NCBI GenBank assembly: GCA_009842675.1
Contig: VYEX01000031.1
Coordinates: 1 to 44,931, forward strand
Direction: 5' to 3'
DNA length: 44,931 bases
DNA from: Acidimicrobiia bacterium
GTDB lineage: Bacteria; Actinomycetota; Acidimicrobiia; Acidimicrobiales; Bin134
Shown: positions 43,280 through 44,931 of the stretch, piece after piece
Numbering within the stretch: position 1 is the first letter of the stretch
How the letters are laid out: every line of letters starts with the position of its first letter
Notes under the pieces: generated by a model
Told to the model about the DNA's origin: nothing
Database searches by the model: none
Seen by the model: only the letters and a program-made list of their open reading frames with translations
Made by a program: the position numbers and the translations under genes

Positions 43280-44226
43280 CACTGCTGGGCCCGCTCGTAG
43301 GCGTTGACGATGTCAGCCACGATGGGGTGGCGGACCACGTCGCGAGAGCTCAGGTGGACGAACGACAGGCCGTCGATGCCAGCCAGGATCTTCTCCAAGG
43401 ACACCAGCCCGCTGCGGCCGCCTTCGACGTCCACCTGGGTAACGTCGCCGGTCACCACCGCTCTTGAGCCAAACCCGATACGGGTCAAGAACATCTTCAT
43501 CTGCTCTGGGGTGGTGTTCTGGGCCTCGTCGAGAATGATGAAGCTGTCATTCAGGGTGCGGCCCCTCATATAGGCCAACGGAGCGATCTCTATGACCCCC
43601 CGGTCGATCAGGGACTGGACTTCCTCGGTGTCGAGCATGTCGTAGAGGGCGTCGTAGAGCGGGCGCAGATAAGGGTCCACCTTGGCGATCATGTCGCCGG
43701 GCAGAAAACCCAGACGCTCCCCCGCCTCCACCGCGGGCCGGGTCAAAATGATCCGCTCCACGGTATGGGCCTTCAATTCCCGCACTGCGGTGGCCACCGC
43801 AAGCCAGCTCTTGCCAGTACCGGCCGGACCGATGCTGAAGGTAATGATGTTGCTCCGCATGGCGTCGACATAGCTGCGCTGGCCCGCTGATTGCGGCCGG
43901 ATCACCCGGCCTCGTGCCGACCGCAACACATCGGTGTCCATTACTCCCGAAGGGCTCTCATCTGCCTCTACCATTTTGATCGCCCGGCCCAGCGTACGGG
44001 AATCGAGTTGGTGGCCACCCTGAACGAGCAGGATCATCTCGTCGAACAGGCCGGCGACCCGGTCGGCGCTTTGACCCGACACCGTGATCCGGTTGCCCCG
44101 CACAAAGATGTCGGCATCAGGGAACGACTGCTCGATCTGGCGGAGGTGTTGATCGCGCTCGCCCAACAGGGCTGCCATGAGCCCGTTGCGCGCAATGTCT
44201 ATGGTGACCGGCGCTGCGGTGGTCAT
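43279..44226 (-). CDS. phoH: PhoH-like ATPase (YbeZ type)
   Basis: A 315-residue P-loop ATPase linked to RNA metabolism and partner of YbeY. Walker [14 protein letters not shown] (about 137-145), Walker [24 protein letters not shown], then [13 protein letters not shown], all diagnostic for PhoH. The N-terminal 100 residues form a KH-like domain ([13 protein letters not shown]). The ATG follows directly on the stop of the upstream HTH gene (TGAATG), and its own stop overlaps ybeY. Confidence 0.94.
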   Translation of the reverse strand: MTTAAPVTIDIARNGLMAALLGERDQHLRQIEQSFPDADIFVRGNRITVSGQSADRVAGLFDEMILLVQGGHQLDSRTLGRAIKMVEADESPSGVMDTDVLRSARGRVIRPQSAGQRSYVDAMRSNIITFSIGPAGTGKSWLAVATAVRELKAHTVERIILTRPAVEAGERLGFLPGDMIAKVDPYLRPLYDALYDMLDTEEVQSLIDRGVIEIAPLAYMRGRTLNDSFIILDEAQNTTPEQMKMFLTRIGFGSRAVVTGDVTQVDVEGGRSGLVSLEKILAGIDGLSFVHLSSRDVVRHPIVADIVNAYERAQQ

Positions 44227-44499
44227 TCAGGAGTCGGAATCTGCGTCGCTGTCATCGCCCTCCGCATCGGCACTGCCGACGGGGACGGGGTCGGGATACA
44301 GATGACCGAGCGTCCCCGGCTCGATGCGGCTGCGCTCGATAAACGCATCCACGTCAGCCTGTTTGACCCGGATAACTCGACCCATTCGATAGGCGGGCAG
44401 ACCCCCCTCATTGATGAACCGGTACAGCGTGCGCGTGGTGATTCCCAGCCGCTTTGCGGCAGTCTCGGTATTCAGCCACACAATCTGGGTGTCGCTCAT
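44227..44499 (-). CDS. Small helix-turn-helix (excisionase/BldC-like) DNA-binding protein
   Basis: A 90-residue protein with a MerR/excisionase-type winged HTH (about 8-55: WLNTETAAKRLGITTRTLYRFINEGGLPAYRMGRVIRVKQADVDAFIE) and an acidic tail (GDDSDADSDS). The protein resembles BldC-like regulators of actinobacteria. No phage genes are close, so a chromosomal role is more likely than excisionase. The stop touches the phoH ATG (TGAATG), so it seems to lead the HTH-phoH-ybeY-ybeX operon. Confidence 0.85.
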   Translation of the reverse strand: MSDTQIVWLNTETAAKRLGITTRTLYRFINEGGLPAYRMGRVIRVKQADVDAFIERSRIEPGTLGHLYPDPVPVGSADAEGDDSDADSDS

Positions 44500-44599
44500 C
44501 TACCCACACTCTATCCCGTTCACACGCCTTCGCACCCCAAAATCTCGGCAATCTAGATGCCAGCCTGCCATTCCCGAGAATACTGACTTTCATGAACTG

Positions 44600-44931
44600 T
44601 CATACCGCTTCACTCGGCGGAGGAGGATCGTTGGCGTGGCGCAGCATCTGTACCGCACTGACGATGAGCAAGATTGCGAAGAGGACGCCCGACAATCGGG
44701 GGCTCAGAGCACTGGCGCCCAGAGCGCCGACGAACGCCGAAGCAACCCCCGATGCCCCGACGACCAGCGCCGACTTGGGGTCGATATTGCCAGAGCGGCG
44801 ATTTCTGAGGGTGCCGACGATCGCGGTGGGAAGGATTACCAGCAACGAGGTTCCCTTGGCAGTGGGGTCAACGAAACCGAACAGCAGGATCAGCGCCGGA
44901 ATCATGATCACGCCCCCGCCCACCCCCATTG
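44600..44931 (-). CDS. TauE/SafE-family permease, C-terminal part (5' end outside window)
   Basis: Membrane permease of the sulfite/sulfoacetate exporter group. The 109 visible residues show GVGGGVIMIPALILLFG, then TAKGTSLLVILPTAIVGTLRN and two more hydrophobic helices, ending in a Pro-rich tail (NDPPPPSEAV). The motif GVGGG begins each half of these 8-TM proteins; the stop after about four helices suggests this is the second half. The frame is open to the window end. Substrate unknown. Confidence 0.82.
   Translation of the reverse strand, partial: MGVGGGVIMIPALILLFGFVDPTAKGTSLLVILPTAIVGTLRNRRSGNIDPKSALVVGASGVASAFVGALGASALSPRLSGVLFAILLIVSAVQMLRHANDPPPPSEAV

Noticed and set aside
44227..44499. 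Small HTH protein as the excisionase of the ssrA island
   Set aside because: It is over 10 kb from attR, lies in the phoH operon with a TGAATG junction, and resembles chromosomal BldC-like proteins.

Overview
The window looks like a chromosome segment from a high-GC actinobacterium, probably of the Acidimicrobiia (inference). The points behind this are high GC with GTG starts, many 4-bp ATGA/GTGA overlaps, an archaeal-looking ValRS, a single-chain GlyRS, a eukaryote-like class Ia NrdB, and the smpB-ssrA and phoH-ybeY-ybeX neighbourhoods. No 16S rRNA or tRNA gene was seen, so the taxonomy is not proven.

Layout. 1-4850: 3' part of valS, then a tightly overlapped molybdate ABC transporter operon (modABC). 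5025-8542: class Ia ribonucleotide reductase, nrdA-nrdB. 8598-12453 (minus strand): a response regulator/histidine kinase pair and a three-domain lipoprotein with Gly/Glu/His-rich linkers. The kinase and lipoprotein genes share a 121-bp 3' module that covers the last codons, the stop and a strong hairpin. 12454-17194 (minus): glyS, an ATP-grasp-less PPDK-like enzyme and dnaG, closely spaced. 17268-18795 (minus): uppS and recO, with degenerate repeats of the recO start between them. 18895-22310: dinG, era and smpB. 22350-22737: tmRNA gene ssrA.

The 3' end of ssrA holds one copy of a 22-bp direct repeat; the second copy lies 10.85 kb downstream at 33565. Between them is a compact island with no recognisable integrase. 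It holds a near-perfect palindromic, apparently leaderless promoter and one operon of three large genes: an AAA ATPase/DUF4143 protein with an EVD...EVK nuclease-like motif, a 1384-residue NACHT/STAND-like NTPase with a C-terminal PD-(D/E)xK nuclease, and a 1728-residue DnaQ-like exonuclease-RecQ-UvrD fusion. This is the best candidate here for an undescribed system, most likely anti-phage or anti-plasmid defence (inference from domains and context).

33724-38956 is a four-gene catabolic operon: amidohydrolase, double CaiB/BaiF CoA-transferase, a thiolase-like protein without the nucleophilic Cys, and a DUF35 protein. It is followed by an AT-rich accessory patch with three paralogous MarR regulators (39162-40792). 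From 41258 to the end the window returns to ordinary chromosome: alkA-like glycosylase, ybeX, ybeY, phoH, a small HTH protein, and the end of a TauE/SafE permease. The whole stretch from ssrA to alkA therefore reads as an accessory zone, of which the att-bounded island is probably the youngest layer.
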